This document shows positions 1 through 7,102 of a stretch of DNA of 10,499 bases, piece by piece (position 1 is the first letter of the stretch; every line of letters starts with the position of its first letter). Location of the stretch: the NCBI GenBank assembly GCA_019237355.1, contig JAFAHH010000879.1, forward strand, positions 1 through 10,499. The letters run 5' to 3'. A program made the translations under genes and the position numbers. The DNA is from Acetobacteraceae bacterium. GTDB taxonomy: Bacteria; Pseudomonadota; Alphaproteobacteria; Acetobacterales; Acetobacteraceae. The notes beneath the pieces are model-generated. The model did no database searches, had not been told where the DNA came from, and was given only the letters and a program-made list of their open reading frames with translations.

Positions 1-248
1 TCATCGACGAGTTGAACGAGAGAGGCGCCAAGATCGTCATCTCGCAACGGCCAAACCGCCGAGCCCCGCTCGCGATCGACCGCGAGATCTACAAATGGCG
101 GCATTTGATCGAGAACTTCTTCGGCCGTTTGAAGGAGTTCAAGCGAAACGCCATGCGGAGCGACAAGACCGACGAGAGTTTCGCGGGGATAATCCATCTT
201 GCGGCTGCTGTGATCGGATCACGATGAATGTATCTCAACAGGCCCTAG
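1..248 (+). mobile_element. Right end of an IS5-family insertion sequence
   Basis: The transposase fragment ends at 227, and only about 17 bases separate its stop codon from CTAG at 245-248, where the palindromic repeat begins. IS5-family elements normally end within a few tens of bases of the transposase stop, and several groups target short TA/CTAG-type sites. I therefore infer that the element ends near 244-246, inserted at the CTAG that opens the adjacent palindrome. The exact terminus and its inverted repeat cannot be confirmed because the other end is outside the window. Confidence 0.55.
3..227 (+). CDS. IS5-family transposase, C-terminal fragment (5' end outside window)
   Basis: This is the C-terminal end of a DDE transposase of the IS5 family (probably the IS427-like group, in which a second frame encodes the catalytic C-terminal half). 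The frame is open from base 3, so the gene begins upstream of the window; the TTG at 12 is not a real start. The sequence YKWRHLIENFFGRLK (codons 90-134) matches the Y-(2)-R-(3)-E-(6)-K signature of IS4/IS5 transposases exactly. The Glu codon at 111-113 is the last acidic residue of the DDE triad. The end, with an AAAVIGSR tail just before the TGA at 225-227, is typical for the group, so the 3' end looks intact. Whether the whole element is functional cannot be judged because the first two catalytic Asp residues lie outside the window. Confidence 0.88.
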   Translation: MDELNERGAKIVISQRPNRRAPLAIDREIYKWRHLIENFFGRLKEFKRNAMRSDKTDESFAGIIHLAAAVIGSR

Positions 249-297
249 AGCGCGATGGCTTGAGGCGGGAATCGTCGGAAAGCCTGAATCGCGCTCT
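247..297. repeat. Imperfect extragenic palindrome (AGAGCGCGAT type)
   Basis: The left arm AGAGCGCGATGGCTT (247-261) pairs with AAGCC (280-284) and ATCGCGCTCT (288-297), with a three-base bulge (TGA, 285-287) and a loop of 18 bases. This gives 15 base pairs in two blocks. The AGAGCGCGAT ends are characteristic of dispersed short palindromes in alphaproteobacterial intergenic regions. The repeat lies between the IS end and a second palindrome. No coding potential is seen. Confidence 0.7.
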
Positions 298-311
298 CAA
301 AGCCAAAAATC

Positions 312-353
312 CTAGAGCGGGATGACTTTTGACCAAAAGTCATCCCGCTCTAG
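312..353. repeat. Perfect 20-bp inverted repeat (CTAGAGCGGGAT type)
   Basis: Two exactly complementary 20-bp arms (312-331 and 334-353) are separated by only two bases (AC). The outer end reads CTAGAGCGGGAT on both strands. As RNA it would form a very stable hairpin; as DNA it could extrude a cruciform. It resembles dispersed extragenic palindromes of alphaproteobacteria. It could also terminate transcription arriving from the IS side, although no T-run follows, so I do not call it an intrinsic terminator. Confidence 0.85.
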
Positions 354-429
354 CGAAAGCCGGTTAAGCAAGGCAGGGTTGTTCTGCAGGCTGCTTTGCA
401 CGCATTAGGACATTGAATCGAAACACGCC

Positions 430-449
430 ATAGCGTACGGGTACGCTAT
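430..449. promoter_or_regulatory. Perfect 9-bp inverted repeat upstream of the secretion cluster, possible operator
   Basis: ATAGCGTAC (430-438) and GTACGCTAT (441-449) are exact reverse complements separated by GG. The repeat ends 45 bp before the ATG of the large exoprotein gene. Its length and symmetry fit a dimeric repressor or activator site (TetR- or LuxR-like), and no U-tract follows that would suggest a terminator. A TTGAAT hexamer at 413-418 could be a -35 element whose -10 would fall inside this palindrome (TACGGG, 436-441), but the match is weak. The operator role is inference; the symmetry is directly visible. Confidence 0.45.
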
Positions 450-494
450 CGGAACAGCTGCCTAGGTTCTCGGTTCAAGCGCAGGGCGAAAAAA

Positions 495-3400
495 ATGGCA
501 AATCAGGACAATACCGATACCGTAGCACAATCGTCCGGCGATGCTGTGAGCGCCCTGACAGCAACTCAAGCAGTCACCTCGCAGACAGATGGAACCGCAG
601 ATCCCCCAGCCGACCCCCTGCCGTCCGCCGCCACCGCAGCCACGCCGGGCAGCTACGCCGCCGTCTTTGGCCAGCCGCTCAATATCGCGGTCCCGAGCGA
701 GGCCCCTACGCGCCTTACCACAAGCGTTACGGGGCTGCCCACCACCGGTACCGTGGTGTTGCCGGATGGAAGCACCCCCGTCAGCGTCGGCCAAAGCCTG
801 TCCGTCGCACAACTAGCCGGGCTTCGGTTCAAGCCAACAACGCCGAGTGGCGCCCCGCAAACCTCAGCTTTCGCGTGGAGCGAAACGATCCCCGGTGGGC
901 CTACCACCCAGAAGAGCACCACGGTTACCTCTGGCGCGGTCGCCGCGGCGCCTAGTGCCACAGCGGCAGCTACCGCCACAGGGGCAGCGGCAGCTACTGC
1001 TACAACGGCAGCGACTGCCACCTCCGACCCTACTACCACGGCAAAGCCCAATACGACAGCCGCCCCTGATGCAGCGACCGCGGGCTCGGACCCGAACGCG
1101 ATCGTGACCGAGAACCAGAAGCCGGGAGCGCCGCCGAGTGACTGGCAGATCGCCCCGGGCCAGGATTCTACCGAGATCCAGGGCTTTACCACCAGCATGA
1201 GCACCCCTGTCGGGGGCACGGTTCAATTCAAAATCAATAACCAGACTGGGAATGGGACTTACCACATCAACATCTACCGGTTGGGTTATTATGGCGGCGA
1301 CGGAGCGACACTCGTCACCACCTTGAATCACTCGGGATCTCCGGTTGTCCAGCCAAACCCTATAACCAATTCGTCAACCGGTGAAGTCGATGCCGGGAAT
1401 TGGAGTGTTACCGACAACTGGTCGGTGCCTTCCAACGCCACATCCGGCGTTTACATTGCAAATGTCGTCGACGGCTCGCAGATATTCCAGATCCCGTTCA
1501 TCGTCAGTAATCCCAGTTCGACGAGCGACATCGTTCTTCAGACCTCGGACGAGACATGGCAAGCTTATAATGGCTGGGGCGGGGACAGTCTTTACGGCGG
1601 CGACGGCCCGTCAACGGGCACGCCCGGTGCCGCGTTTGCGGTCAGCTACAATCGACCCATTGTGACTCGCGATAGCATTGGCACGTACGCAGGCCCCCAG
1701 GATTCTTTGTTCGGTGCCGAGTATTCGACGATCTACTGGCTCGAGGAAAACGGGTACGATGTTTCCTATATTTCCGGCATCGATACGGCTACGAATGGCT
1801 CCCTGCTGCTGAACCACAAAGTCTTTATGGATGCGGGGCATGACGAGTACTGGACCCCCAGCCAGGTCGCCAACGTCCAGAATGCGGCTAACCACGGCGT
1901 GAATCTCGCCTTCCTGAGCGGCAACGAGGTCTTCTGGCGAACCGCCCTCTCGCCGAGCCTCGATAGCAGCGCAACCGCCAACCGTACACTGGTCAGCTAC
2001 AAGGATACCCACTTCAACCAGTTGGTAAACCCGTCGGGTACGGACACCGGCACTTTCCAAGATCCGCGCCTCGGTGCCGCCCCTGAGCCGTCAAACGAGG
2101 TGACGGGCACCTTTTTCCAGATCGACCAGAGCAACCTCACTCCCGCCATCACCATACCATACGGCGAGACGAACCTTCGTTTCTGGCGCAACACCAGCGT
2201 CGCCTCGACCGCAAACGGCCAGACGGCGTCGCTGGAGCCGAGCCTGCTCGGCTATGAGTGGGACGACGCGCCGGATAACGGCTTCGAGCCGGTCGGTGCC
2301 ATCGATCTCTCGTCAACAACGGTGCAGGAACCAACTGCGTACAATACCGACTGGGGTAGTGTCGACACCGCGGGCACGGCCACCAATAGCCAGGTGGAGT
2401 ACCGCAATCCGCAGAGCGGCGCGCTCGTCTTCGGGGCGGGCACAGTCTTCTGGCCATGGGGCCTTTCGGCCGAGCATGACAATGCGCCATCGCCATTTTC
2501 GGCGACCTCACCGGATCCAAATATCCAGCAGGCGACGGTGAACTTTTTGGCGGATATGGGGGTGCAACCGCAAACGCTCCAGTCGGGCCTCGTCGCCGCC
2601 ACCAAATCGACAGACACAACACCGCCCACAACCACCATCTCCAGCGTTTCGCCCAACAAAGTTGTCGAGGGTGGATCAGTCACGGTCAGCGGGACGGCTA
2701 CTGACGCTGGAGGTGGTGTCATCGGCGCCGTTGAAGTTTCGACCGATGGCGGGAACACCTGGGACCCGGCGAATACCCCGGTCGGCGCAGCGAGCGAGAA
2801 CTGGACTTACACTTTCTCGGCTCCGCCGCCGGGAACATACACAATCGAAGCTCGCGCCGTCGACGATAGCGCCAATCTCGGATCCCCGAGTTCTGGCGTT
2901 TCATTGACGGTGACGCCCTCCTCAGCGTTGAGCATCTTCCCCTCTAGCGCCACTCCGGCCATCGCGACCAACGACCCAAATGCGCTTGAGGTCGGCGTTA
3001 GGTTTACTTCGGCCACCTCCGGCCAAATTACCGGTATCAAGTTTTACAAGGGCTCGGGCAACACCGGGACCCATGTCGGTAATCTTTGGAGCGCCTCGGG
3101 CCAGCTACTCGCCAGCGCCACCTTCACCAATGAGAGCGCAAGCGGCTGGCAGCAGGTGAATTTCGCGACGCCCGTGAACATCACGGCCGGGACGACCTAT
3201 ATAGCCTCATATCACACGAACACCGGGAATTACGCTGATACTCCGTATTTTTTCACAACGTACGAGGGTCAGAGCAACGGATCGCTGACGGCCCCATCGA
3301 CGACCGCTACATCGCTGACCGCCCCGGGCACCACCGTTAACGGGGTATACGCCTACAGCTCCAGCAGCACCTTCCCCAACACCACCTCGGTTACAGGGGA

Positions 3401-4520
3401 TAATTACTGGGTTGACGTGGTCTATAACGACAATGGGGGCGCCACCAGTCCGCCACCCCCGCCGCCTCCGCCGCCCCCGCCACCGGGGTCGGTGAATCTG
3501 TTCGACAACAGCACGCCCAGCACCGTGACTGACCCTGATACTGGCGCGGTAGAGCTGGGCGTGAAGTTCACCTCTTCGCAAGCCGGACAAGTCACCGGGA
3601 TCCGGTTTTACAAGGGATCGCTGAACACCGGCACCCATACCGGCGAGCTGTGGGACAGCAGCGGCCATGAGTTGGCAACGGCAACATTTACGGGCGAAAC
3701 AGCAAGTGGCTGGCAGGATGTGAGCTTCTCCTCGCCAGTTTCGATTAATGCGAACACCACCTACATCGCCTCTTATCATACGAGCGTTGGTCATTATTCA
3801 GCTGACACCAACTACTTCGCCAATGCATACACCCCCGCCAATGACCCGCTTAGCGCGCCTTCTAGCAGCTCGAGCGGCGGCAACGGCGTATACGCCTACA
3901 CCCCCAACAGCGGGAGCAATGCCACCTTCCCAACCAACACTTATCAGGCCTCGAATTACTGGGTCGATGTCGACTTTACCCCATCCGGCAGCTCGCCGCC
4001 GCCGCCGCCACCGCCGCCACCCAGCACCGTGAATCTGTTCGACAACAGTACGCCGACCAACACGAATGACCCTGATCCAAATCAGGTCGAGCTCGGGGTG
4101 AAGTTTACTTCCTCCCAAGCCGGGCAAATCACCGGCATCCGGTTCTACAAAAGCTCACAGGATACCGGCACGCATACCGGCGAGCTGTGGAATGCCAGCA
4201 CGGGAAAAGAGCTGGCGACCGCAACTTTTACCAACGAAACCGCGAGCGGCTGGCAACAGGTGACCTTCTCGTCGCCCGTGTCGATCACGGCAAACACCAC
4301 CTACATCGCGTCGTTCCACTCAAACGGACATTACGCAGGTGACACCAACTACTTCAGCACTGCGCATACGAGCGGCCCGTTGACTGCGCCATCGAGCTCT
4401 TCAAGCGGCGGCAACGGCGTTTATGCCTACAGCACCAGCAGCGGGAGCAACGCCACCTTCCCAACCAACACTTATCAGGCGTCGAATTACTGGGTTGATG
4501 TTAACTTCCTGGCCGCTTAG
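495..4520 (+). CDS. Multidomain type I-secreted exoprotein: cadherin-like module, N,N-dimethylformamidase-beta-like domain, Ig-like domain, three DUF4082 modules
   Basis: A 1341-residue protein, probably the cargo of the transporter encoded downstream. The N-terminus (MANQDNTDTV) is polar, with no signal peptide. Residues about 52-140 resemble the cadherin/Ig-like module of alphaproteobacterial type I substrates (GLPTTGTVVLPDG...). Residues about 148-197 are an Ala/Thr-rich linker. Residues about 210-697 match the N,N-dimethylformamidase beta-subunit-like domain, with YRLGYYGGDG, GHDEYW (448-453) and GNEVFW (476-481). Residues about 705-808 form an Ig-like domain (DTTPPTTTI...). Three DUF4082 modules follow (about 811-983, 1000-1162, 1179-1341), the last two preceded by runs of 12 and 9 prolines (986-997, 1168-1176). 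No RTX nonapeptides or LPXTG motif are seen. The ATG at 495 has only a weak purine-rich upstream (AGGGCGAAAAAA). The family similarity does not establish that DMF is the substrate; a C-N hydrolase, structural or adhesive role are all possible. Confidence 0.85.
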   Translation: MANQDNTDTVAQSSGDAVSALTATQAVTSQTDGTADPPADPLPSAATAATPGSYAAVFGQPLNIAVPSEAPTRLTTSVTGLPTTGTVVLPDGSTPVSVGQSLSVAQLAGLRFKPTTPSGAPQTSAFAWSETIPGGPTTQKSTTVTSGAVAAAPSATAAATATGAAAATATTAATATSDPTTTAKPNTTAAPDAATAGSDPNAIVTENQKPGAPPSDWQIAPGQDSTEIQGFTTSMSTPVGGTVQFKINNQTGNGTYHINIYRLGYYGGDGATLVTTLNHSGSPVVQPNPITNSSTGEVDAGNWSVTDNWSVPSNATSGVYIANVVDGSQIFQIPFIVSNPSSTSDIVLQTSDETWQAYNGWGGDSLYGGDGPSTGTPGAAFAVSYNRPIVTRDSIGTYAGPQDSLFGAEYSTIYWLEENGYDVSYISGIDTATNGSLLLNHKVFMDAGHDEYWTPSQVANVQNAANHGVNLAFLSGNEVFWRTALSPSLDSSATANRTLVSYKDTHFNQLVNPSGTDTGTFQDPRLGAAPEPSNEVTGTFFQIDQSNLTPAITIPYGETNLRFWRNTSVASTANGQTASLEPSLLGYEWDDAPDNGFEPVGAIDLSSTTVQEPTAYNTDWGSVDTAGTATNSQVEYRNPQSGALVFGAGTVFWPWGLSAEHDNAPSPFSATSPDPNIQQATVNFLADMGVQPQTLQSGLVAATKSTDTTPPTTTISSVSPNKVVEGGSVTVSGTATDAGGGVIGAVEVSTDGGNTWDPANTPVGAASENWTYTFSAPPPGTYTIEARAVDDSANLGSPSSGVSLTVTPSSALSIFPSSATPAIATNDPNALEVGVRFTSATSGQITGIKFYKGSGNTGTHVGNLWSASGQLLASATFTNESASGWQQVNFATPVNITAGTTYIASYHTNTGNYADTPYFFTTYEGQSNGSLTAPSTTATSLTAPGTTVNGVYAYSSSSTFPNTTSVTGDNYWVDVVYNDNGGATSPPPPPPPPPPPPGSVNLFDNSTPSTVTDPDTGAVELGVKFTSSQAGQVTGIRFYKGSLNTGTHTGELWDSSGHELATATFTGETASGWQDVSFSSPVSINANTTYIASYHTSVGHYSADTNYFANAYTPANDPLSAPSSSSSGGNGVYAYTPNSGSNATFPTNTYQASNYWVDVDFTPSGSSPPPPPPPPPSTVNLFDNSTPTNTNDPDPNQVELGVKFTSSQAGQITGIRFYKSSQDTGTHTGELWNASTGKELATATFTNETASGWQQVTFSSPVSITANTTYIASFHSNGHYAGDTNYFSTAHTSGPLTAPSSSSSGGNGVYAYSTSSGSNATFPTNTYQASNYWVDVNFLAA
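936..1085 (+). repeat. Low-complexity Ala/Thr-rich coding tract
   Basis: This stretch encodes an Ala/Thr-dominated linker (residues about 148-197) made of degenerate ACCGCCACAG / GCAGCTACTGC-like units. It separates the N-terminal cadherin-like module from the dimethylformamidase-like domain. The repeats are imperfect, and the segment is most likely an extended, flexible spacer of the exoprotein. Confidence 0.7.
2925..4517 (+). repeat. Three tandem DUF4082 modules in the exoprotein gene
   Basis: Three copies of about 165-175 codons share the order ELGVKFTSSQAGQ-TGIRFYK, TGTHTGELW, ASGWQ-V-FSSPV, TTYIASYH and NYWVDV. Copies 2 and 3 begin with the same VNLFDNSTP and are 179 codons apart at that point. 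They are also close at DNA level: 3912-3970 and 4443-4501 differ at 3 of 59 bases, which indicates recent duplication or gene conversion. Copy 1 is more divergent (IFPSSATPAIATNDPN start). DUF4082 has no established function; it is likely a beta-sandwich, and a carbohydrate- or surface-binding role is inference. Confidence 0.85.
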
Positions 4521-4530
4521 GACTTGCCTC

Positions 4531-4863
4531 ATGCACCAAGAAATTTATTCGGACGGCGTTGGCGAGGTCACCGTGAGCGGTTCCATCGTGCGCGTTGATC
4601 TCGTGAGCCTCTCGCCTACCGATCGCGACCACAACAATAACCCAAAATCGGTATTCCGGCAGCGAATCATATTCTCCGTCGAGGGTTTCGCCAATTCGGT
4701 CGATGTCATGCAGAAGGCGCTGCAGAGCCTCGTCGACTCCGGGGTCATCCGGCGCAGCACGGCTGAGCAGGCCGGTAATGGCGCGACGGAGGCTGCCCCG
4801 GGCGAGAAGCGGACGCTTGCCTCCGGGCCTACCCGGCGCAACGTATCGCCCAATTTCAGTTGA
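4531..4863 (+). CDS. Small uncharacterised protein of the type I secretion cluster
   Basis: A 110-residue soluble protein of unknown function, encoded between the exoprotein gene and its transporter. The ATG at 4531 lies 10 bp after the upstream stop. An AGGA at 4519-4522, overlapping that stop codon, gives a well-spaced Shine-Dalgarno, so translation is probably coupled. The frame is also open further upstream inside the exoprotein gene, but that part is an out-of-frame shadow. Residues about 1-75 look like a compact fold: an alternating hydrophobic strand pattern (GEVTVSGSIVRVDLVSL), a polar turn with a SPTDRDHNNNPK segment, FRQRIIFSVEGF, then a helix (VDVMQKALQSLVDSGVI). Residues about 76-110 are Gly/Ala/Thr/Arg-rich and probably disordered. 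I have the impression of similar small proteins beside HlyB/HlyD pairs in other alphaproteobacteria, but cannot verify this. It has no signal peptide or membrane segment. A cytoplasmic accessory or chaperone role is inference from position only. Confidence 0.78.
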   Translation: MHQEIYSDGVGEVTVSGSIVRVDLVSLSPTDRDHNNNPKSVFRQRIIFSVEGFANSVDVMQKALQSLVDSGVIRRSTAEQAGNGATEAAPGEKRTLASGPTRRNVSPNFS

Positions 4864-4918
4864 GCCAGCCGCGTTCCAGGTCGCTTGAAGATAAAATCGA
4901 GCAAGCGTAGATAGCTCC

Positions 4919-7102
4919 GTGTCCGCGACGATGCCACCGCAAACAGCCCTCGACTGCTTCGTCCGCGTCGCCAGTCATCATGGCCTGATGCTCTCGGCCG
5001 ATCGGTTACGCCATAGTTATGCCATCGGTGAGGCTCCGGTCTCGCCCGTGCTGCTGCTCCGTATCGCGAAAGATGCGGGATTCCGCGCCCGGCAGGCGCT
5101 GCTGAGCTGGGACCAGCTCGTGGATTTGCGCGATGCCTATCCCGTCATGGCCCAGCTTGCCAATGGCAACTGGGTCGTCGTGCTCGGCGCCTTGGAACAC
5201 CCACATGGGAGCGCCGGGATGGGCGGAGCCGACGGGAACGAGGCGGCGGTCAGCGTCCTCGATCCGCTCGCCGATCATCCGGAGCCGTTCCCAGTTACCA
5301 GGGAAGCGTTCTGCGCGAAGTGGCAGGGCGACGCTGTGGTGGTCAAGCGAAGCCGCCAGCTTGGCGAGAATCCGCCCGCCTTCGGTGTTCGCTGGTTCAT
5401 TCCCGAACTGCTGCGGGAGCGGCGGCTCTTTATGGATGTCGGCATCGCCGCAATCTTCCTGTACGCGCTCGGCCTTGTGACCCCGATTTTCTTTCAGCTC
5501 GTCATCGACAAGGTCTTGGTGCACGAGAGCTACACCACCCTTTATGTGCTGGCCGCAGGTGCGGCCCTCGGGCTCGCTTTCGACGCCCTGTTTACATTCC
5601 TGCGGCGCTACTTGCTGCTCTACGCGACCAATAAGATCGACATCCGGGTGGCCATGAAAACCTTCGGCCACTTGATGAACCTGCCCATTAGTTTCTTCGA
5701 ACGGATGTCGGCTGGAGTGCTGGTGCGGCACATGCAGCAGGCGGCCCGCATTCGTGAGTTTCTCACCGGCCGGCTGTTCCTGACCGTTCTCGATACCCTG
5801 TCGCTCTTCGTCTTCCTTCCGGTGCTGCTGCTCTATAGCGTGAAGCTCACGCTGATCGTTTTGGGCATCGCCGGCTTGATTGGGATCGTGGTGGCGCTGC
5901 TCATTGGGCCATTCCGGCGCCGGCTGCGATGGCTCTACGAAATGGAAGCCGCACGGCAGGCATTGTTGGTCGAGTCCGTCCATGGCATGCGGACCGTCAA
6001 GTCGCTGGCCATGGAGCCGCTGCAGCGACGGGTTTGGGACGACCGCTCGGCGCAAGCCGTTTCCATGCGCAACCGCGTCGAAAAGATCTCCGCCGCCGCT
6101 CAATCGCTAACGGGGCTGCTCGAAAAGCTGATGACCATCGCCATTATCGGGGTCGGCGCCCTCGATGTGTTTAACGGCCAGATGGGGGTCGGCGCCCTGG
6201 TCGCTTTCAACATGCTGGCGGCCCGGGTATCCGGCCCGTTTGTCGCTATCGTGACGATGGCGCACGAATACCAGGAGGTCGCGCTGGCGGTGCGTATGCT
6301 CGGCGAGGTGATGAACCAGGCTCCAGAGCGCGACAACAATCGCCACGGGTTGCAACCGGACCTGACGGGCGAGATCGAGTTCGAGAACGTGACCTTCCGC
6401 TATGGCGCAGAGGGGCCGCCGGCACTCGACGATATCTCGTTCACCATTCCGGCAGGAACCATTTTCGGCGTCGTTGGGCGGAGCGGCTCGGGTAAGACGA
6501 CGCTCACCCGCCTAATCCAGGGATTATATCCCGTTCAGCAGGGTATCGTGCGGCTCGATGGATTCGATGTGCGCGAGCTCGATCTGGTGCATTTGCGCAA
6601 GAGCATTGGGGTTGTCCTGCAGGACAATTTCCTGTTCCATGGCACGGTCTGGGAAAACATCGCCTGCGTGAAGCCGAGCGCGACGGGTGAGGAGGTGGCC
6701 CGTGCCGCGCGCTTGGCTGGCGCCGAGGAGTTCATAACCCGGCTGCCGCGGGGCTTTGCCACGATGCTGGAAGAGAATGGCGAGAATCTCTCCGGAGGTC
6801 AGCGGCAGCGGCTCGCGATCGCCCGGGCGCTGATCACCAACCCCCGGCTACTGATCTTTGATGAAGCAACGAGTGCCCTCGATCCCGAGAGCGAAGCCAT
6901 CATCCGGCACAATTTACGGCGCATTGCCCAAGGCCGGACCGTAATCATCGTTTCGCACCGGCTCTCGACGCTCGCGGATGCGAGCGCCATTCTGGTGATC
7001 GATCGCGGCCGCATCGCCGATATCGGCCGGCATGATCAGCTCCTGTTACGCTGCACCACTTACCGGCAGCTCTGGAACCAGCAAACCAGGCAAGTTGCAT
7101 GA
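4919..7102 (+). CDS. Type I secretion ABC transporter, HlyB/PrtD-like, with degenerate C39-like domain
   Basis: A 727-residue inner-membrane permease/ATPase that would power one-step export from cytoplasm to exterior. Residues 1 to about 140 form a C39 peptidase-like domain. By my alignment the catalytic Cys is Thr9 and the His is Asn84 (GNWVVVL), so it should bind cargo without cleaving it, as in HlyB. Residues about 160-450 are the ABC exporter membrane domain with several hydrophobic helices. The nucleotide-binding domain has Walker A GRSGSGKT (520-527), signature LSGGQ (624-628), Walker B LLIFDE (Asp648-Glu649), D-loop SALD and H-loop His680, all intact. The length is normal for the family. 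The GTG at 4919 is the most upstream start; an ATG at 4931 is equally possible, and neither has a clear Shine-Dalgarno. Its stop overlaps the ATG of the HlyD gene (ATGA), an operon hallmark. Confidence 0.93.
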   Translation: MSATMPPQTALDCFVRVASHHGLMLSADRLRHSYAIGEAPVSPVLLLRIAKDAGFRARQALLSWDQLVDLRDAYPVMAQLANGNWVVVLGALEHPHGSAGMGGADGNEAAVSVLDPLADHPEPFPVTREAFCAKWQGDAVVVKRSRQLGENPPAFGVRWFIPELLRERRLFMDVGIAAIFLYALGLVTPIFFQLVIDKVLVHESYTTLYVLAAGAALGLAFDALFTFLRRYLLLYATNKIDIRVAMKTFGHLMNLPISFFERMSAGVLVRHMQQAARIREFLTGRLFLTVLDTLSLFVFLPVLLLYSVKLTLIVLGIAGLIGIVVALLIGPFRRRLRWLYEMEAARQALLVESVHGMRTVKSLAMEPLQRRVWDDRSAQAVSMRNRVEKISAAAQSLTGLLEKLMTIAIIGVGALDVFNGQMGVGALVAFNMLAARVSGPFVAIVTMAHEYQEVALAVRMLGEVMNQAPERDNNRHGLQPDLTGEIEFENVTFRYGAEGPPALDDISFTIPAGTIFGVVGRSGSGKTTLTRLIQGLYPVQQGIVRLDGFDVRELDLVHLRKSIGVVLQDNFLFHGTVWENIACVKPSATGEEVARAARLAGAEEFITRLPRGFATMLEENGENLSGGQRQRLAIARALITNPRLLIFDEATSALDPESEAIIRHNLRRIAQGRTVIIVSHRLSTLADASAILVIDRGRIADIGRHDQLLLRCTTYRQLWNQQTRQVA

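Noticed and set aside
312..353. Perfect palindrome as an intrinsic terminator of the IS transposase
   Set aside because: No T-run follows either arm, and the arm sequence and ends fit a dispersed extragenic repeat better. It may still attenuate transcription.
936..1085. Short repeats as a CRISPR-like array
   Set aside because: The units are degenerate, have no constant spacer length and lie inside a coding frame as an Ala/Thr linker.
653..1219. Minus-strand open frame with Ala/Val-rich hydrophobic translation inside the exoprotein gene
   Set aside because: The apparent hydrophobicity comes from reading the Ala/Thr-rich linker backwards; the plus-strand frame is continuous for 1341 codons.
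2925..4520. RTX calcium-binding repeats in the cargo
   Set aside because: No GGxGxDxUx nonapeptides were found; the Gly/Asn/Ser-rich stretches are parts of the DUF4082 modules.
4423..4530. Upstream extension of the 110-residue protein into the exoprotein gene
   Set aside because: This part overlaps the 3' end of the exoprotein gene out of frame; the ATG at 4531 has a well-placed AGGA and gives normal operon spacing.
4875..4910. Small hairpin CGCTTG/CAAGCG upstream of the ABC transporter gene
   Set aside because: A six-base stem with a 14-base loop is common by chance at this base composition and has no terminator or riboswitch hallmark.
5006..6103. Long open frame on the minus strand (365 codons) within the ABC transporter gene
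   Set aside because: The complementary strand encodes a complete transporter membrane domain; the minus-strand translation is His/Gln/Glu-rich with no hydrophobic core or family signature.
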